A DNA stretch of 64,000 bases from Tuctoria greenei (lineage: Eukaryota; Streptophyta; Magnoliopsida; Poales; Poaceae), in contig JAYESD010000001.1 in the NCBI GenBank assembly GCA_036927565.1, forward strand, positions 73,551,751-73,615,750. The letters are read 5' to 3'. Numbering within the stretch: the stretch's first letter is position 1; every line of letters starts with the position of its first letter. A program made the position numbers and the translations under genes. Positions 31,473 through 43,920 of the stretch are shown here, in pieces. Under the pieces are notes generated by a model. The model was not told where the DNA came from. It made no database searches and saw nothing but the letters and a program-made list of their open reading frames with translations.

Positions 31473-34400
31473 ATGGTTCGCGCCCATTCCGGCACTGAAA
31501 TGGGAGAGTCTAGTCACAGCGGAAATGACTCGACTCGACCACAAGAACCGCTGTCGACCCGATTGACGGAGGTTATGGCACAAGTGGTTGAGTCTCATCG
31601 TGAGAACAACCAGCTGCTTCAGACATTGGTGCAAGAAGGCCTTATTCAAGCATCACGACAACGGGATCTGAATGAAAGTTCTTATTTGAATTTTCTGACA
31701 GCTCAACCGCCTGTCTTCACGGAAGCAACAAATCCGTTGGAGGCACATCATTGGATCCGGCTTATGAAAGCTAAACTCGGTTTGATCCTGTGTGACGAGT
31801 ATCAGAAGGTGGACTTTGCAGTTCAGCAGCTTCATGGATCTTCTAGAGCTTGGTGGGCAGAGTATCTCGCCATGACCATTGATGGACATCACTGTATTTT
31901 GAATGAATTCCGTGATGCGTTTGGTGCTCGGTATATTCCAAGGGGGATTATCAAGTCAAAGCTTGAAGAGTTTGTAGAATTGACCCAAGGGGGGAGGAGT
32001 GCTCTTGAGTACTCCAGAGAATTCAACCGGTTGGCACAATATGCACCAGACTATGTGAGAACAGAAGCTTTGAGGTGTGACCTATTTCCCCGAGGCTTGA
32101 GTGCCAAACTTCGTGAAAGATTGGTCCTATTCAACAAAGGAGACTATAACGAATTGGTCAATAATGCTATATGGCAGGAAGATGCTTCTCTTTGTTGTCA
32201 GGCAGAGATGAGGAAGAGCATCATATCAACGGATGATATTAGTGGTACTCCTCGGGAATTTCGACTGGTATATCATTTACCAGCCAAACCGGAAGTTCGG
32301 GTAGTTGCAAGACAGCCACCAATACATAGTTGGTCACCACCATTGCAGTGGATTGAAGCACCTGAGAGGCAGCAGCAAGTGAGTTCTTGTGCACGACCTC
32401 CACGAGCGGCACGAAAAGTTACTCCACTGCAGGCAATGCAAAGGACAGTACATAGTGGTGGTGATAAAAAGCAGTTAGTTCTAGAAGGTCCTGCAGCTAA
32501 ACAAGACATCAGTCTAGAAGATGCTCCTCCGAGAAATATTCAATCTCGTAGGCAACAGAAGAGGATGAAAGCCGACAGCCTCAACTTTATAGCTGTCAAG
32601 GATATTCCAGTAGGAGAACCCGTGTTAGCGGGTATGTTCATGTTAAATGCTCGACCGACATTTGTGTTGTTTGATTCTGGAGCAACACATGATTTCATCA
32701 GCAAGGAGTTCGTGTTGAAGTGTCAATTATCATCAACAACGCTATCAATACCGTATACAATAAATTCACCTGGAGGAAAAATGTCAGCCAATCAGATTAA
32801 TGCCCGAGCACCTCTACGTTTGGATGGTAGGATTTACCCTACCACTTTCATTATATTGGACGGGCAGAAGATTAACATTATCTTGGGAATGACCCGGTTC
32901 ACACATCATGAAGCAATCTTCAATATCAGTGCTCGTACCGTGCAACTGAATTATAAAAGGCACGGGCAACATACTTTGGTTCTGAAGAATGTGGCACCAC
33001 AACCTCTAGTGGTGTATAACACGGAAGCCACAAAGCTAGAGGACATTCCAGTTGTTCCGGATTACCCGGAAGTTTTTCCTGACGATCTGCCAAGCATGCC
33101 ACCTGAGCGAGATGTGGAATTCAAGATTGAGTTAATACCAAGAACCACACCCATATCTTGAAGAACTTACAAGATGGCACCCAAGGAATTGGCCGAGCTA
33201 AAAGAACAGTTGAATGAGTTACTTGAGAAGGGATTCATACGTCCCAGCTCATCACCTTGGGGATGCTCAGCGATATTCGTGAAGAAGAAGGACGAGACAC
33301 TAAGGTTATGTGTCGATTATCGTCCGCTGAATGCTGTGACTATAAAGAACAAGTATCCACTTCCGTGGACTGATATTCTATTCGATCAGTTAGTTGGTGC
33401 TAAGGTATTTTCAAAGATGGATCTTTGCTTCGGTTATCGTCAAATCAAGATACGGGCTGAAGATATACCTAAGACGGCATTCTCGACAAGATACAGGCTA
33501 TATGAGTATCTTGTCATGTATTTTGGTCTCACCAACGCACCGGCTCACTTCATGTATCTAATGAAATCAATATTCATGTCGGAGTTGGACAAGTTTGTGG
33601 TGGTCTTTATAAATGGCATCTTGGTTTATTCCAAATCAGAGGAAGAACACGCCGAACATCTGAATATCGTGCTTCAACAATTGAGAGACCATAAGCTATA
33701 TGCCAAATTTAGCAAATGTGAATTTTGATTTAACAAGGTACCATTTCTGGGTCATGTTATCTCAGCAGACGGTATTGTTGTGGATCCAAGCAAAGTGGTA
33801 CAGGTACATAAATGGAAATCTCCGACCTCCATCCATGAAGTCAGAAGTTTCTTAGGTTTAGCTGGCTACTGCCGGAAATTTGTTCCAAGTTTCTCCAATG
33901 TGGCTAGGCCCATGAAGGAATTGCTGAAGAAAGGAAACAAGTATGTCTGGAGTGAAGCATGTGAAGAGGCATTCCAGATATTGAAGAAACATCTCATTAC
34001 GGCACCAGTTCTAGCTCAACTAGACACGACAAAGTCGTTTGATATTTATTGTGATGCATCAGGCACTGGTGTGGGATGCGTCTTGATGCAAGAAGGACGT
34101 GTAATTGCATATGGATCAAGACAACTCCGGATTCATGAGCAGCAATATCCGACTCATGACTTGGAGTTGGCTGTCGTGGTAATGGCATTGAAAATGTGGA
34201 GACACTACATAATGGGAAATCTAGTGCATCTCTACACATACCACACGATCCATAAGTACATATTCACTCAAAAGGATTTCAATATGAGGAAAACAAGATG
34301 GTTATAGCTTATAAAGGACTATGAACTTGAGATCCATTATTACCATCCTGGCAAAGCAAACGTAGTTGCCGATGCTTTGAGTCGGAAATCTCATGTTCAC

Positions 34401-35928
34401 AACATAACCATCATTCCGGATGAAGAGGAAGAACCAAGTCTACGGTTGGTTCCCTACATACATCTATATAATCTTGCTCTCATACCTACAATCCAAGAGG
34501 AGATTATTGCAGCTTAGAAGAAAGATAAGGCTATGTCTCACATTCGGAAGAGAATGAGAGACGGAGAGGTGAAATGTTTCCGGGAAGATGAACAAGGAAC
34601 TCTATGGTTCAACAATCGTATAGTGGTACCCCGGAACATGAAGCTCAGGAAAAAGATCTTGGATGAATCTCACCTGTCGAAGTATTCAATCCATCCAGGA
34701 AGTAATAATATGTATCAAGATCTCAGAATGAAATTCTGGTGGACACGAATGAAGAGAGAGATTGCAAAGTACGTATCCGAGTGTGATACATGCAGAAGAG
34801 TGAAGGCTGACTATATGAGGAAAGCGGGACCACTACAACCTTTAAGTGTTCCTGCATGGAAATGGGAGGACCTCAATATGGACTTCATTGCTGGATTGGC
34901 TCTCACGTTCCACAAGCACGATTCTATTTGGGTAATCGTAGACCGATTAACCAAGTGAGCACACTTTATTCCAGTGAACACGGCGTACAATGCAAAGAAG
35001 TATGTAAGCTGTATATGTCACAGATCATATGCTTACACGGAGTTCCCCGCACCATCGTCTCTGATAGAGGATCGTTGTTTGTTGCTCGTTTCTAGGAGCA
35101 ACTACATGCATTAATGGGAACTAAGTTAATTCAAAGCTCAGCATACCATCCTCAAACTGATGGACAAACTGAAAGGGTGAACCAGATCATAGAAGATATG
35201 CTAAGGGCATGTGCCATAGATCACGGAAAGAACTGGGATGATCATTTACCGTTGGCAGAGTTCTCATACAACAACATTATCAGTCCTGTATCAATATGGC
35301 ACCTTTTGAAGCTTTCTACGGCCGGAAGTGCCGCACACCACTCAATTGGTGTGAGTCTGGAGAAAGAGTAATCTTCGGAGTGGATCTCACTAATGAAGCT
35401 GAAGAGCGAGTTAAGCTAATTTAGGAAAACCTCAGAGCAGCTCAATCTCGGCAGAAGAGTTATGCTGACAAGCGAAGTCGTCCCCTGAGCTTTAACGCCG
35501 GAGACCACGTGTATCTTCGTGTCTCTCCGATGAAAGATATTCATCGCTTTGGAGTAAAGAGAAAGTTAGCTCCAAGATTTATCGGGCCATTTCCCATCAC
35601 GGAAAGATGTGGACCCGTAGCCTATCTGTTGGAGCTAACCGCATCCTTGTCCGGAGTACACAACATATTCCACGTATCATAGTTAAGGAAGTGTCTCAAA
35701 ACTCCAACAGAAGTCATATCTGAGGACATGGAAGAACTGAAGCCGGATCTAACCTATGTAGAACAACCGATCCGGATTATTGATGAGAAGACGAGAGAGA
35801 CAAGGAACCGAACGTTGTGGTTCTATAAAGTGTTATGGAAAAACCACCCCGTCGACGAAGCTACATGGGAGAGTGAAGACTATCTTCGCTCCAACTATCC
35901 GGAGTTGCTATCGTCGTATCAACGATGA
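31473..35928 (+). pseudogene. Chromovirus B gag-pol polyprotein, decayed
   Basis: Start chosen at 31473 (MVRAHSGTEMGESS). Gag: PPVFTEATNPLEAHHWI to LECP-like region about 32490. Protease: VLFDSGATHDFIS (32665). [32 protein letters not shown], then [11 protein letters not shown] (about 33610), where the catalytic pair of Asp is replaced by Asn and Gly. RNase [14 protein letters not shown]. Integrase: HHCC zinc region (34670-34800), then MDFIAGL, TIVSDRG and HPQTDGQTERVNQ. A C-terminal chromodomain-like segment ends WYKVLWKNHP-type text (FYKVLWKNHPVDEATWESED). In-frame stops lie at 33159, 33726, 34305, 34515 and 34956, with others near 35093 and 35682. Frameshifts lie near 34970 and 35300. Several stops look like CGA or TGG to TGA transitions, typical of methylated DNA decay. 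Confidence 0.9.
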
Positions 35929-35978
35929 TACACTCCGACATTTCCTCTACTTCTGTAATCTCGGGACGAGATTCTTTT

Positions 35979-35991
35979 AAGGGAGGGGGGA
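35979..35991 (+). other. Polypurine tract of chromovirus B
   Basis: AAGGGAGGGGGGA directly before the 3' LTR start ATGTAAAATCCC. Confidence 0.85.
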
Positions 35992-38900
35992 ATGTAAAAT
36001 CCCAAACTTTTGGAAGATTTTGTCTCCTACGTATGGCACATAAAATAATAGCTTTAAACATGTACATTGAAGACTAAGGTCATTTGAGAGCCAATAAATT
36101 CTTATGGACATGAGTAAAAATGTTAATGTGAAGCTCTAGTTAAAACCTAGAATTCCTTTTGAATTCAGCTAAGCTCAAATTTCCATAGGTCTTGAATTTT
36201 AAATTCAAACACCTAAAATTATGTGCTTTGATCACAAGGGAAAAATCAAAAGAAATAAAACAAACATGTGTGAATAAAAGTATATATGGAAATGTACAAA
36301 ATATTCAAATCAATGATCAAGGTACAAAAACATATTCTCCATTTGATCAGGTTAGGCAATTAAAAGCATAGGACAATATATACATTAATATTGGGGCAAA
36401 GAATTAAATGACATGCATATAGATTATAAATAGGAATTTGAATATAATTCAAATTTCAAATTGGACAATTCGGATATTCAAATTTGTCAAACAATTCAAA
36501 TATAACAGGACCAATTCTCTTCTGAATTTTGAGTCCTCATCACATCTAGGCTTGTGTAGCAAAAAGAAATAAAAGAATGGGGGGGGGGATAAGAGCAGAG
36601 TGGGGCCCACTAGGCAGAGGTATTCGATTTTGCTTCTGCAGCAGCGCCTCTGCTCGAGCGGCTGCACGCGCGCGCGCCAGAGGAGGCGGCAAGCAGCTCT
36701 CCAGCGCGATGGTCTCCGCGTGCATGCGCGCCACGGCGGTCCACGACGCCACCTGCCCCGCTCCGACGGTCGGGTATAAAAGGGGACCGAGCACTCGCTA
36801 TTCTTCCTACTCCCGCATCGCTCCACTCGGCCGCCCAAGTCACAGCCACCCCCGCTCAAGCAAAGACGCGGTTTGGTGTGCGCCCCTCCACTCGCCGTAT
36901 CCCTGAACCGAGGCTGCCGCCGGACCTAGCCTCCCGGAGGGAATCGCGGTTTTTCCTTCCGGCGCGCCATCAACCTACCTCTATTCCAACGTGAAGCTCT
37001 TCCTCCAGGGTGAGTATCTTCACAATTCCAGCCGCCCCCAGCTTCTATACTTGCGTGCGCTCCTTCCTGAGGCATTAGCTAGCCATTTCCCCATTCCGGC
37101 TAGCCGGGATTTCAATTCTCGCCGCCGCCAAGAGTCTGATCCACGGTGCCCCCATCCTCCAGGCGATTTCAATTCGATTGGAGTGTTGTCCGAAGATCAG
37201 GGCATCACCACGAAGCTTCCAGAGCAAGGAGGAGCCTTTCCCATGCCTTGTACACTGAGAACACCATCGCCAATCGTCGAGTTCCGCCGGTCACTGGTGT
37301 AGGCAGTTTTCCGGGCCGTTTCAGTCCTAACCGAGGCCACCATTGAATTCCTGAGGGTCGAAAACCCCCGGGTGGCAGGTTTCGGCCTCGGGGAAGCTAG
37401 ATCGACGCGCTCCGGCGAGTAGCCGGCCGGTCTCCGGCCATGGCGCCGCCACTGGCCGCCAGAGACAGGGGGGAAGAAGAAGACACCCCCTGTAGGATTT
37501 TTGTGGCGCCGGGATTCCATGTGACAACGCAATTAAACCATGTGGCCCCGGTGTGGCATCGGCTGGGTGGGAAATTTAGAGGCCACGTGTCAGTTGATTA
37601 AAGGGGTTATCCTTTTCCATTCAAAAAGAATTCCAGAAAAATGCCTAAATTTTGAAATGCTATAACTTTGGCTAGGATGCTCAAGATTCGATGAAACAAA
37701 TTTTGTAATTCTCCTTAGGATCTGTACTTTCCAGTGGTCCATCCCATCCTCCATGAGCATCCCTAGAGAATATTCTATAAATCAATTAGTATAATAGATT
37801 GTGGAAAATATAGAAAATAGGATTCTATTCAGATAATTCTGGAAATTTACCCAACCAGTCATTTCGTTATGTAGAAGCTCCAGAAAAAGTTTCAAGCATA
37901 ACAAAGTTGTTTTAGAGGGTTTAATTCAAAGTCTTTGCCTAAGTTAATTATAATTCTTGAAAATAACAAATTAAATCTAGAAATTCATAAGTACTTGTAA
38001 ATTCAATATCTTCCTGTAGGAGGCTTGAAAAATTGTGAAACCAATTTCAGTAGCTTCCTTTTCATCAATACTATCTAGCTGTGCCATTTATGGACATGAT
38101 AAAACCTCAGGTTTTATCTGCAAATTCCTAAATCATGAAAGCTTGATAGAATTTTGTAGATCATTTTCTCCTATCAAATTCTCTGAAATTTTTATGAGAA
38201 TTTCTTCATCACATCCGTATACCAGAGTTAAATTGTCAGAGCCAATAGAACTCATATGCATAAGAATTAATTCTCTATAGTTTCCTAATATCCATGACTA
38301 TATAGAAATTTCTTATGTACCTTCTTATAATATGATGTAATATCAAATTAGCCTAACCAAATCCAATTTAATACCCAACAGTACACCTTATTCATTCTTG
38401 ATTTACAAACACACTTCATTTATGAGTATGTTAGTGCATAAGGGTGCATATTCATTAGTTATGTTATTAAAGTATATTGTGTGTTATATGCATATTCATT
38501 GCGATAGACGCCGTGACGGAAAGAAGTCGAAGAGGACCTGTTCGTGAAGCATCAAGCCACTGACCCCTAACATTTAATTGAGTCGCAAACAAGGCAAGCC
38601 CCGGTTTGCATTTAAAAGCTTTACAGAGTTTTACAGTATTTCTCACATTACGTCTTAAGTTTCATATGTGCATTACGTATAAGGTGATTGATACTCCACT
38701 TGCATGACCACAAATCCCAGGGGTTTGGTTGGAACTGGTTACAGTTTGACCTGTAGTAACTGCTTTGCTAATGTATAGGAAATTCGGTAGAAGTCGAGTA
38801 GTTGGAATCTACTCGCGAGAAGGTCACATTTTATTGACCACAAATCAAGTAGTTTATTCTACTTGCGAGAGGAGTCGAGTTGGGGAATCTACTAGCGAGA

Positions 38901-40097
38901 TGTTACCAAAATGTTCACTCTTGATAATTGGAGATGTGGACAGGGATGTTCATGTAGGACGGGACGCGCATGGTTGTCTGATCCCGGATGAGGGGGGCAA
39001 TGCTTGTGACCACATTTGGGCCTGGGCCGGTAAGGGTAAGACAAATGTGGAGGTTGGTTGTAGCCCCGTCTGTGTCGGTTAAGGACCGTCTCGTGTTCAG
39101 CTCTGTTGAACAAGTTTGAATAGTACTAGTTACATAATGGATTAATGGGGTCCATTAAACTGATGTAACTCGGGCACCCTCGTGTCAAAACATATACCGC
39201 CGTTCTTTGGGCAAAGATGATCGTAAGGTGGAATATCTAAGGAGCAACTTCGACGTGCTCGGTTAGGGACCTCACTTTTGGGAAGGTAGAACTGGTTCGA
39301 CATTGGGATGACGGGTGAAAGGTGGCCACATACGACGTGGGAGTGGAGTACAGTAAAAGAGTACCACTTGTTCACTGAGTTTTGACGTAGTAAATAAGAG
39401 TAATGGAATGATGAAAAATATTGCTAATCCGCTTAATCATTGTATTGCAACCTTGTTTGGCATAGAGATAGTGTAATTAAAGGTTTACAGTTTCCCCTTA
39501 CTTTAGCTGTAATAGCATTATGTGCTTTTGGCATGTCATATCATCGGCAAAGCGTTTCTTGTTTGATTGTGGAGTCTATGATGTGTCTTGCCTGAAGAAT
39601 GTCATTTGCTACTTAAAATATGAATATAAGGATCCACTTGTAGGCGGGTCCTTTAAGCTATTCCTTACCTATGCTTAGTACTTACCCCTGCATATTTCTA
39701 GTGAGACGGTTAAGTCTTGCTGAGCCTTATGCTCACGTTTCCGCTTTAACGATTTTTACAGGTATTTGTTTTATTTCTGCTGTTCAGGTTGTACATGAGA
39801 CTCGAGGTATCGAGATAAATCTCATGTGAACCACACCGTTGCTGAATGATCATCATGTTGCTAGCGAGAAGCGTCCTAGGGCATCGAACGTCTTCTCTTA
39901 TGCTTAGATAGGTGAGAAAATGAGTATGTAGTTCCGCTGCGTGTGTACTTCTGATGTACACTGTTTTGTAAACTCTGAATATAATTATGAAATGAAAACA
40001 TTGTATATTTTGGTATTCTTTTCATGTGTGTTGTTAGGTGCCGGATCGCACGGCACCACCCAATGAGATCCTTAGATGTGTGAACTCCGGTCCCCAT
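35992..40097 (+). repeat. 3' LTR of chromovirus B
   Basis: About 4.1 kb, starting ATGTAAAATCCCAAAC and ending TCCGGTCCCCAT before the target duplication. It is collinear with the split 5' LTR. It contains the TATA box TATAAAAG at 36775-36782, the GC-rich leader, and the three-hairpin repeat at 38794-38900. The last T and first A belong to the element if the 5-bp duplication is AGATC. Confidence 0.92.
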
Positions 40098-40102
40098 AGA
40101 TC
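40098..40102. repeat. Target-site duplication AGATC (right) of chromovirus B
   Basis: Second copy of 15496-15500. It is followed by GTCAAAGAAAAGTGGTC, the continuation of the CACTA-1 second ORF. Confidence 0.75.
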
Positions 40103-42260
40103 GTCAAAGAAAAGTGGTCATTTATCTGCTCCAGTGCTCCAGAATGCATCTTTTGGCACATGAAATGTGACATAAGAAAGTTCATATTTTGTGCTGCCAA
40201 TGATGTACCACTCGTGCATTCTTTTGAGCGGGACAGGTTGTTTGCCTTGTTGTCCTGATGTAATGAACAACTTCCCATTCTCATATTCAGCGGGAACATC
40301 CTCAAGCTTGTATATTTGAACTCCTGGTTTAACTAAAGTCTTCCGCCGATTATACATGATACCGTCTTTTTCCAACTCTTCAATATCTTCTAATGTTGGC
40401 TCATGAGAAGAACGAGATGCACTCGATTTTCTAATATTTTCCTTTATATTTTCCAAATACTTTGAAACTTCTGATGAAGGTTCCTTATTTTCATATGAGC
40501 TAACTTTGATAGGCACTTATGACTGAGGAGTAGTCGTCAGAAGTTGGACAATGGCTAGTTGTTGAACCTGTTGTTCAGCTGATTGCTCTTTACTACCAAC
40601 AGCTTGATCTAGTACAACTTCAAGTTGTTGCTCAACTGGTTGCTATTTACTAACAACAGCTTGCTCTGGTACTGCTTGAAGCCGTTGTTCAACTTGTTTC
40701 TTTTTGTTATCTTTACTAGCAAGACTGCAATCATCCTTAGTGAGACATAGCGGGAGTGGATCTTCCTGGACTTTGAGTGGATCTTCCTGGATTTTGCCTT
40801 AGAAGATGGGGTTGCAGTATTTTGAGATACTACGGGGCTAGAAATCAGCACATTGTCCAACACGATATCGCATCAGTGCCAAAGGATTAAATGGTTGATA
40901 GTCTACCCCAGAGTCGTGATCCCCTCATGAGTGATGTGGTCTGTTTCATAATCTTCGTAATCATTATCAATGATCTGATGAACTTGCACAACAACATAAT
41001 ACAATGAAAGTGAATTGTTGTTGAAGTCACAATCAGACTTTGCCGTAGCAGTGGCAACCTGTTTGGTTTTGTTCCCTGCTCCGCCGATCGGGACAAGAAG
41101 ATGACAAGATCTATCCTTAACAATATCATCGACAGTGAACTTATGGATTGACCCAAAGCCTGGCACAGAACCTACGCTGATAGGATAGGCAGTTGGAGAT
41201 ACCAATACCAAATGCTCCTTTGGCACGGGAACCATCTCTTTACTCGGTGCCACTAATTATACCGAATGTCTAAGTTGTTCCATTATGTCTTGCACATTCC
41301 CCTTGACCTTTTGAGCAATAATTTTATCAATTGCTTTCTTGAACTTCTCACGTCTTCTATATGTCTCTGTATCTTTCGGGAAACCATCTAGACAAGACAT
41401 CTGAGAAAAGATTGCTCGAACCAGTCCACTATGCTCAGGATTTCCTAGGATAGCTCTAAGTTGGTCATTCTCCTTCTTCGGCTTGAAGAGACCCTTCTGC
41501 TGCTTTTCAATTACTTCTTTCATTTTTTGATTTTATTCATTCATAAAGTCGGGCTTTTCAAATTTGCCCTCACTAGTCAAACCAGACTGAGCAAAGACCC
41601 ACCGCTGAGTTCTCCCATTGCAACCTTCTAATAGGTGAGGATTCCCCTTACTGGTAACTTCATCTAATATCTTATTCCATTTCTGTACTTTGGGAGGATA
41701 TCCGGCAGACCCCAAGCAATGATGGTATTTGTTCTTTTTGGCAAGCCCTGACCTAGTTGCACTTAGGGCTTTAGCATAAGGTATGGTATTTTGATGAACA
41801 TATTCTTTCGACTGAGCTTGTGTGATTTTTCCCATCTTCCTCGGGTTAGGGACCTTATCAGCCTTAACATAAGCATTCATTTCACTCTTCTAGCAACGAA
41901 ACTTCTTGCCGCAAGATACCAATGTTGCTTTCTTTACAGCTTCTTTTGTGCCTTTCGGGAACATGAATTGTTTCTTTATTCTCTCCCACAACTCATTTTT
42001 GTTCTCCTCCGGTAATTAACTCAAATTATCTGTTGTGATCGGCACGAGCTCTCAAACAAGAAAACTGCATGCATTTCGGTACTTTGTAACTGATTCCAGT
42101 GGTTTTTGGTGAAGCACACCTAGACCTACCCTCGTTATGTACATGATGCGGTTCAATGGACCCTTATTGGGACCTCGTTTCCCTCGTTTTTTGCTTGAGT
42201 GAATCTGAGGATTCATCCATTTGAGAACATTCTTCGGTTTTAGGAATCGAGGTCACCTCA
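40103..42260 (-). pseudogene. CACTA-1 second ORF, N-terminal part (Ptta/En-Spm plant transposase type)
   Basis: Minus-strand text reads, in order: PNKGPLNRIMYITRVGLGV (about 42180), LPEENKNELWERIKKQFMFP (about 41985), MNAYVKADKVPNPRKMGKIT (41880), KNKYHHCLGSAGYPPKVQKW (about 41725), MSCLDGFPKDTETYRRREKF (about 41400), a variable Gln-rich region (about 40700-40540) and GQQGKQPVPLKRMHEWYIIG (about 40230). This is the pattern of the plant Ptta/En-Spm transposase family, a DNA-binding partner of TNP2. In-frame stops (for example near 41530, 41257 and 40112) and small frameshifts make it non-functional. It continues at 15494 after removal of chromovirus B. Confidence 0.75.
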
Positions 42261-42754
42261 TTGTCTTTGCGATTAATCTAAGTAGAAAAGAATTATAAGA
42301 ATTCGCATACTTGACAACCAATATTAACTTGAACCGTGGAAGTTGTGATTCTCGATCCATATATACCTTGTCGACATGATCATATTCCGAGTTGAGATCC
42401 TTTGAAGTCTTTTAAATTTTTATATTCAAAAAAGGATATGATGGACTGTGAAAATAGCCTGAACTTCTGGAATCACTAAACTCCATATTGCCTTCTTTAT
42501 TGTTACTACCATGAACAGTCTTCTTAGAGTTTTCCATACTAGAACTAATAAGACAAAAGTATGTCTCACTTCAATGAAAGCTACAAAAATAAATGCTCTA
42601 AAAATCCTGAATTTCCATAAAAGGTTGGGGTTATAATCAAGTGGGTCATGATTTTTATGAAGGAAGCTCGATATCAAAAGGTTGAAATATATACATACCA
42701 ATATGCCTCCTGAACTATATTTTTAAATGGTTTACAAGGATATTAACACATATA
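42261..42754. other. CACTA-1 upstream/intronic sequence, no gene recognised
   Basis: AT-rich sequence with short open frames on the minus strand but no recognisable domain. Confidence 0.35.
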
Positions 42755-42960
42755 ATGGAGAAAGTGGGAGATAAAATAATTCATAAGGTTCAATCTGCAA
42801 TCCAGGATTGCATTAATGTCATATTCACAAGGTTCAATCTGCAGATCCCCAATAGAAATATAATGAATGGCATATTAACTCTACATGAAGTGTTGCATGG
42901 AAGAAAAGATGGAAGCATTCTAGGATTGGATAAGGCATTTTAGTGTTTAAGGCGACTGTC
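42755..42960 (+). pseudogene. LINE-type reverse transcriptase fragment
   Basis: The plus-strand segment encodes NRNIMNGILTLHEVLHGRKD followed by GSILGLDKAF. It resembles the conserved non-LTR retrotransposon RT stretch with the pattern GRNIM-x-G-x-L-x-LHE-x-LH ... LKLDFEKAYD. Only this short part is present and the LDFEKA block is degenerate, so it is a fragment lying inside the CACTA-1 upstream region. It is too short for lineage assignment. Confidence 0.5.
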
Positions 42961-43240
42961 CAAGATGACTGACCAAGTTCCATTCTATGGTCCGAGGCAA
43001 CTGACCAAGGCATTAGCTAGGTATGTGTATTGCTTGTATCAAAGGCCGACAAGAACAATTATATAAACAATTAAACAATAACAACGCATAATTCGCAATT
43101 CGCATTGATTAAATCAACAATTAAACAATAACAATTACAATCCACAATTTATGTTCAATGTTATGTACAATAATTCAGAATGCACTATTCAATCAACAAT
43201 TAAACAACATTGCATAGCATAATTGGGTCGCTGATGAGGA
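42961..43240. other. AT-rich spacer with AATTAAACAATAACAA repeats
   Basis: Repeated AATTAAACAATAACAA words near 43060-43130. No gene seen. Confidence 0.4.
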
Positions 43241-43735
43241 GGGAAATGTTGGTGGGGGAGGAGAATGGGCGTCGACGTGTTGGTGGCTGCCACGGTCGCC
43301 GGTGGGGAGGGTGGGGGCGTTGAGGAGGCCAGGTGGGAGGGGGGCTCAGTGGGGGGGAGGGGGGGAGGGGGTGCTCGATTGGAGGTCAGCGTGGAGGAGA
43401 GCTCGGCCGGTGCCCATGGAGGGGGCTCGGGTGAGTCTTGGTATGAGGGGGGGGGGGGGTCAAGTGAGGTCGGGTGGAGGTGACTGTGGAGGAGGGTGAG
43501 CGGGAGATGAGCTTACTTTGCATGGAGGAGGGACAGAGGGTGACGGCAAGTGCGGGCACGATGGCTAGTGAGGGCAAAGCTTGGTGTCGAGATCGAAGAT
43601 CGGCGATGATGGTGAAGCTCGGCGGCAAGGGCGGCGAAGACTTAAAGGCAAAAGAAATTTGGCAGCGTAATGGCAATTATGTGATTTCACCCGGGTTAGG
43701 TTTTCCCAACGAGGTCGAGGACTATGTATAGACTC
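43241..43735 (-). other. GC-rich leader region of the CACTA-1 minus-strand gene
   Basis: A purine-rich plus strand (pyrimidine-rich on the minus strand) with G homopolymers, for example 43447-43458. It contains minus-strand ORFs without domain resemblance (SSPPLPPSFTIIADLRSRHQ). Position and composition fit a 5' leader and first exon region of the minus-strand transposon gene. The homopolymer lengths may be unreliable. Confidence 0.4.
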
Positions 43736-43739
43736 CTAT

Positions 43740-43920
43740 CTTCGCAGGCAGTTATTAAGGAACAACCGCCTTAGAAGAGGATTTCTCTCAGGCGGTTATT
43801 AATTACCAACCGCTTGTGAAGATGTACTATTATCTCAGGTAGTTGCTAAGTAATACCCGCCTAAGATAAAGACTTTTCTCAAGCGGTTATTCAGAACCAA
43901 CCGCCTGAAAAGATCTTTAT
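43740..43920. repeat. Right subterminal repeats of CACTA-1
   Basis: Repeated inverted motifs AACCGCC and GGCGGTTATT, about eight instances in 180 bp (AACAACCGCC, CAGGCGGTTATTAATTACCAA, CAAGCGGTTATTCAGAACCAA). They resemble those at 44635-44680 and 45405-45500. Confidence 0.65.

Larger units (their letters stand above)
15501..40097 (+). mobile_element. Chromovirus B: full-length Ty3/gypsy element (Tekay-like), nested in CACTA-1
   Basis: It has two LTRs of about 4.1 kb, a tRNA-Met-type primer-binding site at 29678, a gag-pol frame (31473-35928), a polypurine tract and a 5-bp duplication AGATC. The pol order (protease, RT, RNase H, integrase, chromodomain-like tail) and the Gag start MVRAHSGTE identify the chromovirus branch, probably Tekay/Del. 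The 5' LTR is interrupted by Sirevirus B. Pol carries at least five nonsense codons and two frameshifts. The first ~120 bp of the LTRs differ at 5 positions, so it is older than its guest. Confidence 0.88.

Noticed and set aside
43265..43731. Gly-rich plus-strand ORFs near 43.3-43.7 kb
   Set aside because: Product of purine-rich repeats and G homopolymers; the transposon gene is on the other strand.
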